Of a stretch of 64,000 nucleotides of DNA, positions 21,060-33,026 are shown in pieces. The stretch's first letter is position 1. The number at the start of each line of letters is the position of its first letter. The notes beneath the pieces are model-generated. The model was not told the DNA's origin. It made no database searches and worked only from the letters and a program-made list of their open reading frames with translations. The translations under genes were made by a program, and so were the position numbers. The DNA is from Perognathus longimembris pacificus (lineage: Eukaryota > Chordata > Mammalia > Rodentia > Heteromyidae). The stretch covers positions 61,049,398 to 61,113,397 of the forward strand of contig NC_063168.1 in NCBI RefSeq assembly GCF_023159225.1, in the 5' to 3' direction.

Positions 21060-21620
21060 AAGGTACTTGAGGAAGTTTCCAATCCATTTACTTTTTGTTT
21101 TGTTTTTGGTACTGGAGCTCGAACAATTGGCCGAGGATGCTGTTTTCAAATTACAATGGGTTTCCATCTGGACGTAACCTCATCTTACCTGTAGCTACCC
21201 TGTAGGGATTATGGCTAAACTCTGCTCCAACTACTTACCCAACTACTCATTTCCTCATGGCATTGAAGATCTTGATACTTTTGTATTAGTCTATTTTGAG
21301 TGCCTCCATTGCAGTAACTCCTTCCTGAGCCCTAGTCAACGGGTGAAGCATTTGAGAGAGTAGAGTCTAGATCTCTAGCAGCCCAGCCAGCTACCATAAA
21401 CCAGCCATGGTTCCTGGGCTGGATCACATAGAATCTTCTCATTCAACCTGGACCCGATCCAGAGGTTCTGAACCACCAAAGTCTTGATACAATGGTGAAG
21501 TTAGTCAGACCAGCTTGATTTATTCAACTTGGTCTTTCTATTTCTGTCATTCTTGCTCCTATTTTGATTCCTGGACCATGTATTTTGATACTTTTTCTGA
21601 GGTTAAAAACCTCAGTTGTC
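21060..21620. other. intergenic, no gene seen
   Basis: Single-copy-looking apart from a short inverted SINE end near 21095-21175. No coding signal. Confidence 0.45.
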
Positions 21621-21621
21621 T

Positions 21622-21797
21622 CCAGGTGCCAGAGGCTTGTGCCTATAATCCTAGCTACTCAGGAGGCTGAGATCTGAGGATCATGGTTCAAAGACAGCCA
21701 GGACAGGAAAAGTCCTGTGAGACTCCTATACTCAATCAACTACCAAAAAAGCCAAAAGTGGAGCTGTGGCTCAAGTGGTAGAAAGCCAGTGTTGAAA
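21622..21797 (+). mobile_element. B1-Geo composite SINE, 3' truncated
   Basis: CTATAATCCTAGCTACTCAG head and GAGCTGTGGCTCAAGTGGTA tail start; the rest of the tail is lost. Confidence 0.78.
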
Positions 21798-21799
21798 AG

Positions 21800-22400
21800 T
21801 AACAAAAACCAAACAACAACAAAAACCTTGGTTGTCTTTGCTGAAGATTCTCAACATACTTTAATGATACTGCATCTGAGTTCCTACTTCTGTCCATACC
21901 AGTAACTCATTAGAAGGCAGCATCTACCTCTTTATAGAGTATTTTCTGTGCTCTATTCATAAGCCCAGAGCCTTGTCCTGTATTCCTGCTCAGCAGCTAT
22001 GTGGCGGATTTCCCTCTCATGGGCAACACTATCCTCACCTTCCCATGCCAGGGATGTGACTGGGGGCGGGGGGGAGGAAATCCAGGTACAAGTTTACCCC
22101 TGAGGCTCTTCTTCCTCAAAGCAGGGACGGTACTGGCAGTTTGGGTGCTGCTGGTGGTGACAGAGAGGAGAGAATGGGAAGGGAACCTGCTTGCTGGCTG
22201 GATTGTAGGATCTTGTGCAAGGAATACAAAGCGAATCCCTTGTATCTGCCCTGGGCAGAAGGTAGAGCTGTGGTGATATAGAGTGACAGAGTCTGGATCA
22301 TTCTTGACTATTACCAGCCTATCTAGAGCCTAGGAAATCGATCTAGAGTTGAACATTTCTGGTCTCAGGACTCCTTTACATTCTTTAGCAACAACAAAAA
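21800..22400. other. intergenic, no gene seen
   Basis: Single-copy-looking with a GGGGGCGGGGGGG patch near 22060. A 91-codon frame here has no domain features. Confidence 0.45.
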
Positions 22401-22406
22401 AGCCAT

Positions 22407-22620
22407 GGGGTTAGGAATGTGGCTTAGCGGTAGAGTGCTTGCCTAGTATGCACGAAGCCCTGGGTTTGATTCTTCAGTACCACATGAATAGAAAAAGCCA
22501 GAAATACCACTGTGACTCAATTGGAAGAATGCTAGCCTAGAGCAAAAGAAGCTCAGGGGCAGTGCCCAGATCCTGAATTCAAGCCCCAGGACTTGCCAAT
22601 AAATAAATAAATAAATAAAT
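22407..22620 (+). mobile_element. IDL-Geo SINE, older
   Basis: GGGTTAGGAATGTGGCTTAG head, tail with substitutions, (AAAT)n end. Confidence 0.85.
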
Positions 22621-22633
22621 AGCGGAACACTGG

Positions 22634-22695
22634 GTTGGGGATGTAGCTCAGTGGTCGAGCACTTGCTGAACATGTGTAAAAGCCAAGCCTTGAAC
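22634..22695 (+). mobile_element. ID-like monomer
   Basis: TTGGGGATGTAGCTCAGTGG TCGAGCACTTGC; box B region degraded. Confidence 0.6.
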
Positions 22696-22699
22696 ACTC

Positions 22700-23230
22700 T
22701 TTGCTTGTATGGATTGTATTTATTAATATAACTATACTAAAAGTTAAAATAGAGCATTTAAAATTATTTATTCTCAGATAACTTTAACCTATCCTATGTC
22801 AGTATATAACATATTTGCGAAAAAATATTTTGCATGATAGAAACTATTTAGCGAGAAGGGTATTATTTTACATTTTTGTAATTATCTTTCATGTCTATCC
22901 TAATAGTTCCTACCTGATTCTGCATTCTATTTGTTGCAATAACACATATCATGTGGCTTCTAGAAAATTCTACTATACTTGTGACAGAATATGAGTAAAA
23001 AAGGCAAGTAACTGAGCATAGGGATACACACCTGTGACTCTGTAACTCTGTGTAATTGCATAACCCTGGGGAGGAATCACAAAGCCAGCTAAACAAACGA
23101 ACAGGCGATAAATAGTATTTGTATTACAAAAATCGTTTTGGTCACTTAAAACACCTCAGTATTCCTAGGCTACACTTTGAATACCTCTGATACCTCTAAA
23201 CACTCTAATAGAGCAAGGGTCAGAATAATT
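22700..23230. other. intergenic, no gene seen
   Basis: AT-rich single-copy-looking sequence. Confidence 0.5.
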
Positions 23231-23241
23231 TTTTTCTTTTA

Positions 23242-23492
23242 CTTTGGCTTTTTTCGGGGTGGGAGGTGGTGGTGCTTGTTCTGGGGCTTGAATTCGGGAC
23301 CTGGGCACTGTCCCTTAGCATTTGCTCAAGGCTGGTATTCCACCACTTGAGCCACAGTTCCATTTCCATCTTTCGGTTTGATTGGAGATAAGAGTCTCAC
23401 AGGCTTTCCTGCCTGGGCTGGCTTTGAACCACAGTCCTCAGACCTCAGCCTCCTGAGTAGCTAGGATTACAGGTGTGAGCCACTGGCTCATG
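23242..23492 (-). mobile_element. B1-Geo composite SINE
   Basis: TTCTGGGGCTTGAATTCGGG tail, GATTGGAGATAAGAGTCTC linker, CTGAGTAGCTAGGATTACAG head. Confidence 0.82.
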
Positions 23493-23604
23493 TAGAAAAT
23501 CCTTTTTCTACATGGCCAAGATCATAAATATTGTAAGCTTTTTAGTTTCTATCTAAGTAACCAGAAGCCATAAATAATACTTAAGTGAATGTACCTGTGT
23601 AACA

Positions 23605-23640
23605 ATAATACTTTATTTACAGATAATACTTTATTTACAG
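23605..23640. repeat. 18-base tandem duplication
   Basis: ATAATACTTTATTTACAG occurs twice in direct succession with no mismatch. Confidence 0.9.
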
Positions 23641-23644
23641 ATGG

Positions 23645-24388
23645 GGCTAGATTTGGTCCTCTGGCCCTGGTTTGCCTACCCTTGATCTAGAATAGAAAAG
23701 GCTGACAAGGTTTGTGCCATAACAGGGAGAGGGTTGGCTAGCTCCTCCTCGCTGGGCTCCTACCCGAGGAGAGAGGAGGAATTTCTCTTGAGGAAGATTG
23801 GATCTATTTCTGCAACTCTCACCTCCACTTTAGCGAACTCTACAGTCCACATCGTAGCTAGCTCACCTCAGCTGCTACCCTACTTCCAGTCCTGCATACC
23901 TAGGGATGGGGAAGGTGGCGCAAGAAAACTGGGTGGACTGGGTCCACTGGGGTTCAGATACCTGTCTGGTTCCTAAGCCAGACCACTTTCACATCACTCA
24001 TCAGCCACGTTCCATGAACTTTGGGAGCACTCTCCTTCTCAGGGAGCTGTGGTTGGAACCAGATCTCAGCTGTTTTGCTGCCTCCCATTGCTCTTACCCA
24101 CTGGCTCCTCCTAGTGTTGGCAGGGAGGAACTGACCTCCTAGCAAGCAGGTGTCTTCCTCTGTTGAAAGACAAAGGAAGTCACTTTGGGTTCTGGTTGGA
24201 GCATGGATCCCAACCCCCAATTTAACTCTTCTCAAGAGCAGCACCAAGCTTATCAGAGAGGGCAAGGCCCATCCCTTCCTCTGGCATTCCCAGTCATCTG
24301 AGGATTTAGAGCCCGAGCCCCTCCCTCCCCTGGGAGGATTTAGAGTTCAAGGCCTACCTGGGCCTAGTGAGATCTTGTCTCAAAAATA

Positions 24389-24390
<2 letters not shown>
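23645..24390. other. intergenic, no gene seen
   Basis: Single-copy-looking, ending in a B1-like relic (GCCTACCTGGGCCTAGTGAG near 24352). Frames of about 80-100 codons overlap on both strands with no domains. Confidence 0.45.

Positions 24391-24430
<40 letters not shown>
24391..24430. repeat. (TG)n microsatellite
   Basis: About 20 units, grown from the end of a B1 relic. Confidence 0.9.
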
Positions 24431-24432
<2 letters not shown>

Positions 24433-24539
24433 ATTTCCTGGTGTTCATTTCAACAAATATCATTTTAAATGATCAGATGCACATAGGCATTGTGCCTTTG
24501 AGTTCCTCTCCTAAGGGGGGATTTTTTTTTTTTTTTTTT

Positions 24540-24733
24540 TGGCCAGTCCTGGGGCTTGGACTCAGGGCCTGAGCACTGTCCCTGGCTTCTTTTTGCTCAA
24601 GGCTAGCACTCTGCCACTTGAGCCACAGCACCACTTTTGGCCAGTTTCTGTATATGTGGTGCTGGGGAATCGAACCCAGGCACTCATGTATACGAGGCAA
24701 GCACTCTTGCCACTAGGTCATATCCCCAGCCCA
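24540..24733 (-). mobile_element. IDL-Geo SINE
   Basis: Inverted young copy. Target duplication GGGGGGATTTTTTTT at about 24525-24539 and 24734-24748. Confidence 0.93.
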
Positions 24734-24749
24734 GGGGGGATTTTTTTTA

Positions 24750-26806
24750 AAGAGCTTATTCTAATGAGATTTGTCTTCCTTAGTCCCTCATGAGTTTCAT
24801 CTTTCTTTTATCCTCCCTTGGTTTCTCCACCAGGGTAATGTGGTCACCCTCAAGGCCTCAAGGGATGAGGTGAGGAATAGAATCTGACAGGGTGAGGCTG
24901 GGCAAACTCAAAACCAAAGGCTACTCAGAAAAAGCTCCAGGCTCTCAGGGAGACCGCCATTATACACCGCCCCCCCCCCCCCAAAACCTGCCCCTTCCTG
25001 CCCAGAAAGAGATTCCTTGCCACCAATCAGGAGGAAACCCATTTGTGGCCTCTCTCACCACCCTCCAACTCAACCTGAGAAGTTGCGAGTAAAAATAGAA
25101 CATTCAGGCTGGACTTTTATGGTCTTGAGAGGAACACTGCTCATGCCCTCCCACACCTGGTCTCTGCCCCTGCCTGGCCCGGTCCGGCTGCCGGGGAGCA
25201 AGCGGCTCAGCACAAGCTCTCCAGGGTCTCTCTGCAGCGATGTGGTTCCAGGCAGATTTATGAGTTCGGCCTTGGCGGAGGCCTTCTCCCATGGCTCCCA
25301 GCCACGGCCCAGCTGCTCTCCCACAGCCTGAGCACCTCGGGCTGGGACGTTCTGTGTCTCTTACCTCCGCCCCAGCTTGCTGAGTCACCCCCAGCCCCTT
25401 CCCCCACCCCTGCTGCCCTAGCCAGTCCTGTGGAGGAACAGACCCCATCCTCGACCAGCCTGCTCAGGCCTCCTCTGCACTCAGGATAACGGCTGTGTTG
25501 GGACTCTTAGGTCTGGCCTTGGGTACTAAAATTTGAAGAACAACAACAAAAGGTGTTTCTTTTCCTACCTGGATATCAGGGGCCAGCTTTGCAACTACTA
25601 TCTGACCTGGAAAGTTCATCTGAGTGTGCACAGACTCTATGGTCAGTCCTCCAGTGATTTCTTCAGAGCCATCTTCATACTTCTGACCCTCGAGGCAGGA
25701 CTTGAGAGCCTGTGAAGACTATGCCTGTGGAGAGACTGGCCTAGGGGGCTCACTTCCAGATCAATTGTAGAAATAACACCAGAGCCAATGAGGCTCTAGG
25801 CAATAATGGAACCAGGTGTCCATAGACAGCCCCTCCCCCCCCCCCCCCCCCCCCCGCCTGTCTTGTTTGTCCTGCCAGTAAGGTTTCTAACAAGGGAAAG
25901 ATGATCATCATGAGGATACACATTCTTGTGTAAAGCTTGGTCTTTTCTGGCTATAAGCATATCAAGGTCCTTCGAGAATGTAGTAGATCAATATCCTCCT
26001 TCATATGCAGGACCATAAATGGCTGCCTGGTTCAGTGAAGGTCAAATTGCCCCTGGGATAAAATCTTCTCACACTGGACAGCTTGGGGATATCTGAGTGT
26101 CTCTGGAAACAGGAATGTAAGCAATGTGAGTTTAACCTGCAGATATAACTCCTGCCAAGAAAAGAGTGGAAGGGTGCAGGGCCCAGGGAGGGAGAAACAT
26201 GTTGTGATGAGGGGCGGCTGGAAGGACCCTGATCCAGACACAAAATCCTGAATTCCTCTCGGCCTCTTGGACATTGAGGAAGCATCTGGCGGTATCATGA
26301 AAATGTCTATCTCTTCAGTTTTCCTTCAGGCTTGGTGACCCCCTCCACCAAGAGCTGTTCACACAGCTACCAAGAACCTCTCTAGCCCTCCCCCTACCCC
26401 ATTGCACCTGGGGCTGCTGTTGCTCTGGCCCCTCCCTCCACATCTGCTCAGTAATTACTTCTTCTGGCTCCTTGCACTGGTTGGTAGGAGCTTGAGGGGG
26501 GAAGGGGAGGGGTGGTGCCCTAACTTGACTTTGAACCCAGTGCAAGCCTTTCCTTTCCCACTTTCCTGTAGCTGCCACAGTAGAGCCACAGGAGACCTCC
26601 TCCTGAGTGGCAAGGGTTAGGATGCCCGCCCTGAGCTCCCTGGAACTCTCCACCATGCTTCACTTCTTCCTCCTGCTGGACCTTGGGTGTGGAGCCTGAG
26701 TGGAGTTCAATGGCTGAGCCAGAGGGGACACAGCAGGTAGAACTGGTAGGAAATCCAGGTCTGTTAGAGAGAGTCACAGTCCAGGAGAACAGGATGGCTG
26801 TGAGGG
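24750..26806. other. repeat-poor region downstream of TCF23
   Basis: Two kilobases with almost no SINEs, unlike the flanks. It holds a C14 tract near 24967 and a C21 tract at 25835-25855. A GC-richer block at 25080-25460 has an AP-1 site (TGAGTCA near 25380) and a MEF2-like GTAAAAATAGAA near 25088. No exon is recognisable. It includes the TCF23 3' untranslated region at its right end. Regulatory function is conjecture. Confidence 0.4.
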
Positions 26807-29800
26807 TCATTTGTCACCGAGAGCTGACACCAGTGACTTGGTGGGAAGGGCAACATCTGGCTCTCCAGAGACGTGGGCCTCTACCTCTGCATCCCTCGTT
26901 CTTTGATCAGAAGCAATGACTGTGGCGGAGTCAAGGCCTGAGCACTCCAGACCTCCTGCGTAGAGACGAGACCGCATGGGCCATTTCTGCAAGGCAAGGG
27001 ATGGGAACTGGGTTACATGCTGTTGGGCCACCTCTGTAGTCCAGAATCCTGGATACAGGAAGCTCCCTTCCCCTGACTGACGCTCTCTCCCAGCCATTGC
27101 ATTCAGATAACAGAGGCTGCCTCACCAACAGCATCCTGAGCCCGACTGAAAAATATAGGAGGAGCCAGCTAGGAAGAATGAGGGCCCTAAGAGGAGCAAG
27201 ACATGATTGACAGGCAAATGGACCAGTGCGATGAGCAAATTTAGCAATCACCAGAGGCTGGGCAATGGGTAGAGCCATGGGAAGGCTCCTTCTCAGCTGT
27301 GGTCCTCCAAGGATGGTACTTTCTTCCAGAAGGAGTAAAGATGGTCAGAGAAAATGCCAGGAGACCTGGGCACCAGTGGCTCATGCTTATAATCCTAGCT
27401 ACTTGGGAAGTCGAGTCAAGGCTAGCCTGGAGAATACATATGAGATTCCTTCCCAACCGGTTGCTGGGCATGGTGGTGTGTGCTTGTCCCAGCCACATGG
27501 GAGGTTGAGAGCAGGAAGATCTCGGTTCCAGGTCAGCCTTGGCAGACAAGTCCACAAGACTCCATCTCAGCAGAAATAAGCTGGGTACGGTGGTATGCAT
27601 CTATCATCCCAGCTATGACAATAAGCTTAAATAGGTGAATCGTGGACCAAGTTCATGCCTGGGCAGGAAGCAAGACCCTATCCAAAAATTAACCAGTGCT
27701 TGTAGGTAGGGATGGGAGGGAGACTGTGGAGGAACTAGGAAAAAGAAGGAGTGGCGTTGTCCAAAAAGAAATGTACTCTTTAGCTCACTTATGTAACTGT
27801 CATCCCTCTGTATATCACCTTTGTAATGACAATAAAAATATTTCTAGGGCTGGGAATATGGCCTAGTGGCAAGAGTGCTCGCCTCCCATACATGAAGCCC
27901 TGGGTTCAATTCCCCAGCACCACATATATAGAAAATGGCCAGAAGTGACGCTGTGGCTCAAGTGGCAGAGTGCTAGCCTTGAGCAAAAAGAAGCCAGGGA
28001 CAGTGCTCAGGCCCTAAGTCCAAGCCCCAGGACTGGCCAAAAAATAAAAAATAATAAAATAATAAAATATTGATCACTATTTAAAAAAATTTCTAAAAAC
28101 TATCAGCCAAGGCTCTCAGTTCAAACTCCAATACTGCTAAAATAAGTAAATAAATAAAAGTCAGGGGGAAAAAAAGAGCTCTTCTGGGGCTGGGTGGAAA
28201 ATAGTGTTCCTTGGCTAACTACTCCCTACCAATCTGCCAGAATTCTAGACCTAAATGGGGTCTCTCCTTCATTCATTCTTCATTTTTTTCTTTAAAAAAA
28301 ATTTTAAACTTTTTTATTGTCATTATCAAGGTGATGTACAGAGAGGCTACAGTTACGTAAGTTAGCTAATGAGCACATTTCTTTTGGGACTGTCACTCCA
28401 TTCGTCATCATTTTTAATGGTCATCACTTAAGTGCCTCACTTTGGTGGCCATTTTCTAACTAATGACCATATATGTCACCCTAGGATCCTGAACAGGTTA
28501 TGCCTGGGGCATGTCAGTGTTACCCATGTAATCTAAGATTTTTGGATTTTAGCTGTGTTTTCAAGAAAGAAAAAATTCAACTTCCAGCTGTATATTTAGA
28601 GGAGAGAGCTGATGAAAAGTATCCTCCATGAAAGTGGAGTTGACACCGTTAGAAGGCAAAGGTGTCCCTCCTTCATAATAGTGTGCTCCTTTGCTTTTTC
28701 TTCCTTCCTTCCTTCCTTCCTTCCTTTCTTTCTTTTTTCTAGCACTAGGGTTTGAACTTAGGATCTTCCTCTTGATTGGTTTTCTTGCTTATGTCTGGTA
28801 CTCTACCACTTGAACCACACCTCCAGTCCAGCTTTTTAGAGGTTAATTTAGAGGTCAAGTTTCACAGACCTTTCTTTCCTGAATTGTGATTCTCCTCCAC
28901 ATCTCAGTCTCCTGAGTATCTAGGATTACAGATGGAGTCATCGGGTGGCAAACTTATAATAATGAGCTCTTTTGGGTGGGGTGGGGTGTCAGTACTGTGG
29001 TTTGAACTAAGGGCCTGGAAGTTCAGGGATACCCTGAACTTTTTTTTTGTTCAAGGCTGGTGTTCTACCACTTGAGCCACAGCTCCATTTCTGGCGTTTT
29101 GGTGGCTCATTGGAGATAAAGACTCATGGAATTTCCTGCCCAGGCTGGCTTTGAACTTCAATCCTCAGGTCTCAGCCTCCTGAGTAGCTAAGATTACAGA
29201 TGTGAGCTACCAACACCTGGCTAACAATGCACTCTACCCAGCTCCTTACAGCACCTGCTTAATGGCTGTGAGAAATATGTGTGAAAGCAAGGTGTGAACA
29301 GGACACTGTGGGCTTAGCTGCATTCAGCCACTTGACCTCCTTACACTCATCCTCCATCTTCCTTTGGTCCTCTTAGGCATGAGGAGTTTAACAATACACT
29401 TAAAGTCCTTAGCCCAACTTCTGTTTTCTCTCTAACATCCACTTGGTGATGGCTGCTATTGCAATGGTAATTGTACTTCTCTTTTATTCTGTACTCTAGC
29501 AGTGAAAGTGAGCCCATTTCTTATATGCATTTGCCTATAATAAAGCAGAGGTTCAGAAAAGCTAGGGACAGCCTGGCATCTGATGGCTGCTGGAAGCCCG
29601 GGCCCCACATTGCGGTCCCCCCAGCTCAGTTGCATCTACAGCGCTAGACCATAGATCTACAGCGCTAGACCATAGAGGGGTGGATGTTCGCAACTGCAGT
29701 CTAGAGAACATCGAGGCAGGCTCAGCCAGGCGGGGGCTGCTTGGTGATTGAGGATTCATCTGCATTTCATTTTCATTGCCCAAGTCCCAGCCCTTGAGCC

Positions 29801-31095
29801 TTCTCTTCTCCCCGACACTAAAATCCCCAGAATCGTGCACTCTTTTGGAGGAATTGCATCCCCATGCAGATAGTCCATCACCACTGCACCCCAAGAGCTA
29901 GCCTCTCAGAGGAGCAGAAGGAGACTGGCGGCTATGTCAGCTCTGCCCAGGGCAGAGGCTCTATCCAGTGCGCCCTCGTTCCCATGCCCCTCCCCGAAGC
30001 CCCAGATGTTTAGCCCTCCCCACCCCATTCCCCCTCCCCTTGAGCCCATGAGCTACCTTGAGAGGGTGCAAGTAGCGGAGTCCACGCAGGAAGGGTGGCC
30101 AGGAAGGTCCAGGCAACTCCTGGCCGAGTGTGCGGGTGAGGTGGGCGATGTAGCTGGTAGCCAGTACCAGCACGTCCAGCTTGGAGAGCTTGGTGTCTGG
30201 TGGCACCGCAGGCAGAGCTGCCTGCAGGGCCAGGAAAGCCTGGCGCAAGGTCCTCACCCGGCTTCGCTCCCGGGCCGCGTTCTCGGGGCTGGCCTCGCTC
30301 TGCGCAGAGAGCTCGGATGAGTGGGCTGCCCGTCACCCCGGCTGTCTCTCCCTCCTAAGAGCACCCTAGGGCAGCGGCGATGGAAAGTAGACGCTGCTGA
30401 GCCTCCCCGCTTCTCAGTCGAGCTCTGTTTTATAGCTGAGGGAGGCCTGGGCTGGGCCGGATGACAACAGGGATGGCAGAGCCTGGCTCAGAACCCGTGT
30501 CCTACTCCACTGACGGTGGAGTTTGAATCCTGCCGCACCCTTGGGGTTCCAGGAAGCACAGAGCCCTGCCTTGCCTCAGAGGAGATGCTGCTGGGTCTCC
30601 GGCTGCTGTCTGCTGTTCGAGCACCCTCCCCTGGGCCTCAGTTTCCTCAGGAGGAGTAAGTGGGGACCACTCTCCCTGAGCTGCTCTCCTGGTAAGTCTA
30701 GCCGTCATGCAGCCCAGCCATCTGCCCAGAACCATGAGCTTTAAGAGTGGCAGTTGGGCCACTGTTGAGCAGGAATGGTGGCCCTGAGGAGGGTCCTGTC
30801 CTCCCAGGAGGTCCTCATCATCCTTTAGCCTCTGCTCCCCGCACCTCCCTCCTCTGGTCCAGAGTTTCCTTACCTTGCCATGAGCCGGCCCCTTAGCCCT
30901 GCTCCCTCGAGGGCTCGGGGCAGCCCGGCTCCATCTTGGATCACTCCAGCTGGTCTCTTCCCATAGGTCCTGCCTGGTCCTGCTGAGGCGGCTCTTCTTT
31001 CTGGCCGTGCCTGGCAGTGACCGTGCTTTGGCCTTGGTGCGGCCATGGCCCATTCCTGGCATGGCTGGTACCCCTCGGGCCTCCCGCTGTGACAT
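26807..31095 (-). CDS. TCF23: TCF23 (OUT), bHLH transcription factor 23, 3 coding exons
   Basis: Coding exons on the minus strand are 31095-30874, 30299-30057 and 26986-26807 (stop 26809-26807). All introns are GT-AG and both junctions fall between codons. The spliced product is 214 residues, the length I recall for the human protein. Residues 1-74 are basic and Ser/Arg-rich. The bHLH spans about 78-130, with basic region [11 protein letters not shown] at 80-90, helix 1 [13 protein letters not shown], a short loop and helix 2 [15 protein letters not shown]. The C-terminus starts [12 protein letters not shown]. The start ATG has G at -3. Family knowledge: TCF23/OUT heterodimerises with E proteins, does not bind E-boxes well and acts as an inhibitor in muscle and reproductive tissue. 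Intron 1 is 574 bases; intron 2 is 3.07 kb and full of SINEs. No AATAAA was found close below the stop, so the 3' end is undefined. Identity is very sure. Confidence 0.95.
27365..27690 (+). mobile_element. cluster of B1-like SINE units
   Basis: Three 7SL-like starts follow one another (GGGCACCAGTGGCTCATGC, GCTGGGCATGGTGGTGTGTG, GCTGGGTACGGTGGTATGC), an old tandem or nested B1 group inside TCF23 intron 2. Confidence 0.65.
27755..27842 (+). mobile_element. L1 3' end relic
   Basis: AAATGTACTCTTTAGCTCAC ... ATGACAATAAAAATA is the sense version of the relic at 28310 and 53120. Confidence 0.55.
27847..28036 (+). mobile_element. IDL-Geo SINE in TCF23 intron 2
   Basis: Near-consensus copy inserted at the A-rich end of the preceding L1 relic. 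Confidence 0.92.
28290..28400 (-). mobile_element. L1 3' untranslated region relic
   Basis: AAGGTGATGTACAGAGAGGC followed by GAGCACATTTCTTTTGGG. Confidence 0.6.
28695..28945 (-). mobile_element. old B1-Geo-like SINE after a (TTCC)n repeat
   Basis: CTTCCTTCC repeat 28700-28730, then GGGTTTGAACTTAGGATCT ... GAGTATCTAGGATTACAG. Confidence 0.62.
28975..29222 (-). mobile_element. B1-Geo composite SINE in TCF23 intron 2
   Basis: TTGAACTAAGGGCCTGG tail, CATTGGAGATAAAGACTC linker, CTGAGTAGCTAAGATTACAG head. Confidence 0.8.
29634..29675. repeat. perfect 21-base tandem duplication in TCF23 intron 2
   Basis: The unit starting ATCTACAGCGCTAGACCATA occurs twice back to back without change. Confidence 0.92.
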
Positions 31096-32095
31096 GCCAC
31101 TCCCCTGGGGCCTGGAGCTGCAGCGCCCAGAGCAGGAGCACAGTGCCCGGGGAGGCCTCTGGGCTCAAGCTAGCTGGGACAGGCGGGCCATGCAGCCGGC
31201 AATGTCCACATCTGAGGAAACTGGCGCCAACTCCGTCCGGCTTTGCTCCTTGCTCTGGGAACATTGCCCACCCGGCACAGCCCCCGCGAGAAGCCTCCGC
31301 CTGCCTCCCACCCTGGCTGAGGGTGGGGGCACGGGATGCGGGGAGTGGCCAGGCCCTGGGATGCGGCCCTTGCAGAAGAAGGCAGAGCAAGTGGGGGGGG
31401 GAAGAGCGCCCTCCCCTCCACCCATGGCTGACCCACTACAGTTCTAAGATGGACCTGTCCCTTCAGCCGTGGCGCCCACATTCACGATGGAGTCGTGAAC
31501 TTCTGTCCTTCATGCAAGCCCATGGCCCTCACCTTCAGGCCAGAAAAGGCTTCTCCCTCCTCTGCCAATGCCTAGGACCTTCCAGCCTCAGGACACTACT
31601 CTGTACCTCCCAAACACGCCTCCCACTTGGGCCCATGGCTTTTACTTCCATCTTTCCCCACCATCCAGAGCCCCCTGCAGCTCTGTCAGGAGGATGCTGC
31701 CATCCTCTGAGCTCTGCCCTGCATTTATGAAGACTTGGAACCCGCAGAGCTTGTGTCCCTGACCTGGCTGGTTTCCTAACAGCTCCATGTTCTTGGACAC
31801 ATGGACATGCACTGGGCTTCACACCTATGTTCTATTTCCCAGAGCAAGGCTAGAAGGAAGGAAGGTTTCTTAATAGGGAAACTGAGGTGCAGGGAAGCAA
31901 AATAACTTTCCCAGTGTCAAATCCAGTAAGTGGGGACCAGCGGTGAGAATTGCAAGCCGTCATTGAACTTGGAAGGCCTTGCCGTTCACCCTGGGTTTCG
32001 CTGTTCTGCTGTTCCGCCGCTGGGAATCCCAGCACTCTAATTACTCCGACAGACACAGTTCTGTGGTAGGGCTGGCCAAATGAGGGCCCAATACA
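31096..32095. other. TCF23 upstream region
   Basis: GC-rich, repeat-free sequence 5' of TCF23. It should contain the promoter and any 5' untranslated exon, but no single start can be chosen. Long frames on both strands are a by-product of GC content. Confidence 0.45.
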
Positions 32096-32096
32096 A

Positions 32097-32171
32097 GGGC
32101 CGGGGGCATGGCTTTGCAGTAGAGTACCTGCCTAGCAAGCCTGAGACCCTGAGTTCAAATTCCACTACCCG
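32097..32171 (+). mobile_element. solitary ID-like monomer
   Basis: GGGCATGGCTTTGCAGTAGA ... GAGACCCTGAGTTCAAATTC: head-type start with Geo-type box B, no partner monomer. Confidence 0.65.
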
Positions 32172-32406
32172 GGTGAGGGTGGGCTCCGGGGAAGGGAGGG
32201 ACACAAAACATCTCCAGATTTCTGTACAAAGGAAATATACCTTCTAACAGGTACTTGTCCAGTGCAGGACAAGTTTGCTGCTGAAGTTCAAGGAGTAAAG
32301 CTGTCTATGAAGCCCAGAATCCCTTTAGCGGTAGAGATTATTCTGACCTTGAGACATCTGCCCACTGTAGGACAGCACCCAAGCCTTGATTTCAAGGCCC
32401 AGTACC

Positions 32407-32414
32407 AGCATGCT

Positions 32415-32462
<48 letters not shown>
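32407..32462. repeat. (CG)n(CA)n microsatellite
   Basis: GCTCGCGCGCG then about 25 CA units. Confidence 0.9.
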
Positions 32463-32464
<2 letters not shown>

Positions 32465-32469
32465 AATGT

Positions 32470-33010
32470 GATGTGCTCTTGTAGATGAGTTCAATGATGC
32501 TGCTGAACTTCAAAAGCAACTCATTGTGATCAGAGCTTTTTTCAATCCCCTAGAGCAAGTCTCCCAAGTAGCTTACAAGACTGTCAGTTCATTTTAGAAG
32601 AGTGAGGAAAAAAAGAGTCCGAGAAGCAAAGTTGATAATACTCATCCCAGTACTATTAGGGTGGCTCTTTGTCCAATGGATGTTGTACATTTTTATTAAA
32701 AACAGATCCATTGTTTCAGTGGGCAATAGATTTATTCACCTTCCTTACATCAAGCATCTTTCTGTCTCCCCATAGCACTGTCTACACGACTTGAGAATGC
32801 TGGATGTTGAAAGTAGCAAGCAGGTCCTGACAACTATGATTTCACATGGTAAATCAAAAGTGATGATTCTGAGTCATCAATAAAATGTGTCAGTGGAGGG
32901 AGCAGACATAGCCAAGAGGAGCAAGCTATGACAGAGATGGACAATATGCTCATCCAGATAAAAATTGGGCGACAGTACCCTGAAGCACTTCCTGAGCCCC
33001 TGTGACGGTG
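32470..33010. other. intergenic, no gene seen
   Basis: Single-copy-looking AT-balanced sequence. Confidence 0.5.
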
Positions 33011-33026
33011 TTAAAAAGCCAAGGCA

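Noticed and set aside
24966..24982. Poly-C tracts (also 25835-25855) as regulatory elements
   Set aside because: Isolated homopolymers in intergenic DNA, error-prone in sequencing, with no supporting context.
1..26800. SLC5A6 coding exons in the left part of the window
   Set aside because: Synteny places the gene further left. No sodium-symporter-like exon is visible on the plus strand here.
31017..31730. 237-codon plus-strand frame opposite TCF23 exon 1 and upstream DNA
   Set aside because: It lies antisense to a secure exon and its GC-rich flank, and the product is low-complexity Pro/Ser/Cys. Most likely compositional.
32262..32519. Frames encoding runs of Thr-His or Val-Cys
   Set aside because: They are translations of CA/TG microsatellites (also at 572, 2776, 33478, 57392).
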